This document shows, one piece after another, positions 6,507 through 7,177 of a stretch of DNA of 7,177 nt. Source of the DNA: DASRVA01 sp035550715 (GTDB lineage: Bacteria > Gemmatimonadota > Gemmatimonadetes > JACCXV01 > JAHWKZ01); assembly GCA_035550715.1 (NCBI GenBank), contig DASZOP010000059.1, forward strand, positions 1 to 7,177, written 5' to 3'. Numbering within the stretch: the stretch's first letter is position 1; every line of letters begins with the position of its first letter. Below the pieces are notes generated by a model. It ran no database searches and was not told the DNA's origin. It saw nothing but the letters and a program-made list of their open reading frames with translations. The translations under genes and the position numbers were made by a program.

Positions 6507-6599
6507 ATGAGGAGGCGAGCATTCCCTTCGAAGCCCTGGGCGTCGCGCACGCTCGTCGCGCTGAGCCTGATGGCCGCCGTGCCTGGAGGGAGAGTGTGA
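6507..6599 (+). CDS. Possible 30-residue leader-type small ORF
   Basis: ATG at 6507 with AAGAGG a few nt upstream opens a 30-codon frame ending in TGA at 6597-6599. The peptide starts MRRRAFPSKP and continues with a hydrophobic stretch TLVALSLMAAVP, so it resembles a basic-plus-hydrophobic signal or small membrane peptide. Its stop overlaps the GTG start of the cytochrome gene in the sequence GTGA, a classic translational-coupling arrangement. The downstream ribosome site GGAGG lies inside its last codons. It could be a real leader peptide that couples translation to the cytochrome, or the leftover of a longer or frameshifted N-terminus of that gene. No family is recognised. Confidence 0.4.
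   Translation: MRRRAFPSKPWASRTLVALSLMAAVPGGRV
6585..6589 (+). promoter_or_regulatory. Ribosome binding site of the cytochrome gene
   Basis: GGAGG is 6 nt before the GTG at 6596. It is the main evidence that this gene starts with GTG, since the first in-frame ATG (6668) lies inside the lipoprotein signal sequence. Confidence 0.65.
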
Positions 6600-7177
6600 C
6601 TGCGATTTCGAAGGATGGTGCGGTTCTGTGGGTGAGCGCACTGATCCCGGTCGGGATCTTCTTCGTCATGGGCTGCGAGTCCGGGGCGGACGAATCGACA
6701 CCGGACCTACCGGCCATCGACGTTTCCGGGGGCCCCGCGTTCCCGCTCGAAGCTCACCTCGAGTCCAGCGCGATCGCATCGGGTGCGCTCGGCTTCCAGC
6801 AGATCTTCGAGGCTGGCGAGGAGCTCTTCCATACCCCCTTCAACGGCCTGGACGGCGTCGGGGTCGCGCGCCTGCCGGACGGCTCGCCCCTGGCGCGATT
6901 CAGCGTCGCGCCCGCCGGTGGCGGCGCGCACGGGATGATCTCCTCTCAGTCCTGCGGCGAATGCCATAACATGCCGTTCGCCGCGGCCGCCGGGCTCGCA
7001 TCGACCAACCGGGTCGGCGATCCCGACGCCGACGGTCTGCCGCCGTTCAACACCCGCTCGACCACTTCCCTGTTCGGTGACGCGATCGTCCAGCTCCTGG
7101 CCCAGGAGATCACGGAGGAGCTGCACGCGATCCGGGACGGCGCCGGTCGTGACGCCGCGGCGAGCCCGGGGACGGCG
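6596..7177 (+). CDS. c-type cytochrome lipoprotein, resembling di-heme oxidoreductase family (partial, runs off right edge)
   Basis: A GTG-initiated frame open for 194 codons to the window edge with no stop. Residues 11-26 are hydrophobic and end in the lipobox VMGC, so Cys27 should be lipidated and the protein anchored outside the cytoplasm. CGECH (120-124) is a c-type heme attachment motif, followed by NMPF. Downstream, FNTRSTTSLFGDAIVQLLAQ (151-170) and EITEELHAIRDG (171-182) resemble the R-x3-SLFG region of bacterial di-heme oxidoreductase or peroxidase-like proteins (DUF1111-type); a second CxxCH would be expected beyond the window. Family knowledge points to electron transfer or peroxidase-like chemistry in the periplasm; the substrate is unknown. 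The start is set by GGAGG 6 nt upstream and overlaps the stop of a small upstream ORF. Family placement is by motif memory only; the heme site and lipobox are directly visible. Confidence 0.85.
   Translation, partial: MTAISKDGAVLWVSALIPVGIFFVMGCESGADESTPDLPAIDVSGGPAFPLEAHLESSAIASGALGFQQIFEAGEELFHTPFNGLDGVGVARLPDGSPLARFSVAPAGGGAHGMISSQSCGECHNMPFAAAAGLASTNRVGDPDADGLPPFNTRSTTSLFGDAIVQLLAQEITEELHAIRDGAGRDAAASPGTA

Overview
This is a GC-rich bacterial window. My hand counts give about 67-75% G+C in sampled coding lines and about 52% in the 6301-6360 intergenic stretch. It holds five protein genes and one probable small ORF. The gene types (secreted Ntn-hydrolase acylase, exported rhodanese, c-type cytochrome lipoprotein, TPR protein) suggest a Gram-negative-type or deep-branching high-GC bacterium with a periplasm, for example from the Acidobacteria, myxobacteria, Gemmatimonadota or related groups. 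The sequence alone does not fix the phylum. I see no rRNA, tRNA, CRISPR array, insertion sequence or transposase.

Layout. Positions 1-3008 are transcribed leftward: a TPR-repeat protein (2001-3008) is followed after 22 nt by a hydantoinase/oxoprolinase subunit A (HyuA-like) gene, which runs off the left edge with 659 codons visible. A 169-bp divergent region (3009-3177) separates them from a rightward gene for a secreted penicillin-acylase-family amidohydrolase (3178-5463). That divergent region carries a conspicuous palindrome plus nested hairpin. The acylase converges, with only 7 bp between stop codons, on a leftward gene for an exported two-domain rhodanese-like protein (5471-6298). A second divergent region follows. 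It has a good sigma70-like promoter whose spacer is an inverted repeat, and it leads rightward into a 30-codon small ORF whose stop overlaps the GTG start of a c-type cytochrome lipoprotein. That last gene runs off the right edge with 194 codons visible.

How the genes may work together. TPR-hyuA looks like a cytoplasmic operon, probably for ATP-dependent hydrolysis or carboxylation of a cyclic amide or similar substrate, with a HyuB partner possibly lying beyond the left edge. The acylase cleaves amide bonds in the periplasm. A shared theme of amide or lactam breakdown is possible but is inference. The rhodanese and the cytochrome are divergent neighbours, and both are predicted to be exported, so they may share a regulatory region. 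Two genes, hyuA and the cytochrome, lack a stop codon inside the window, and the cytochrome also uses a GTG start, so an ORF search that requires complete ATG ORFs would miss them. Apart from the regulatory structures and the overlapping small ORF, the window looks like ordinary chromosome. I did not find a convincing new multi-gene system.
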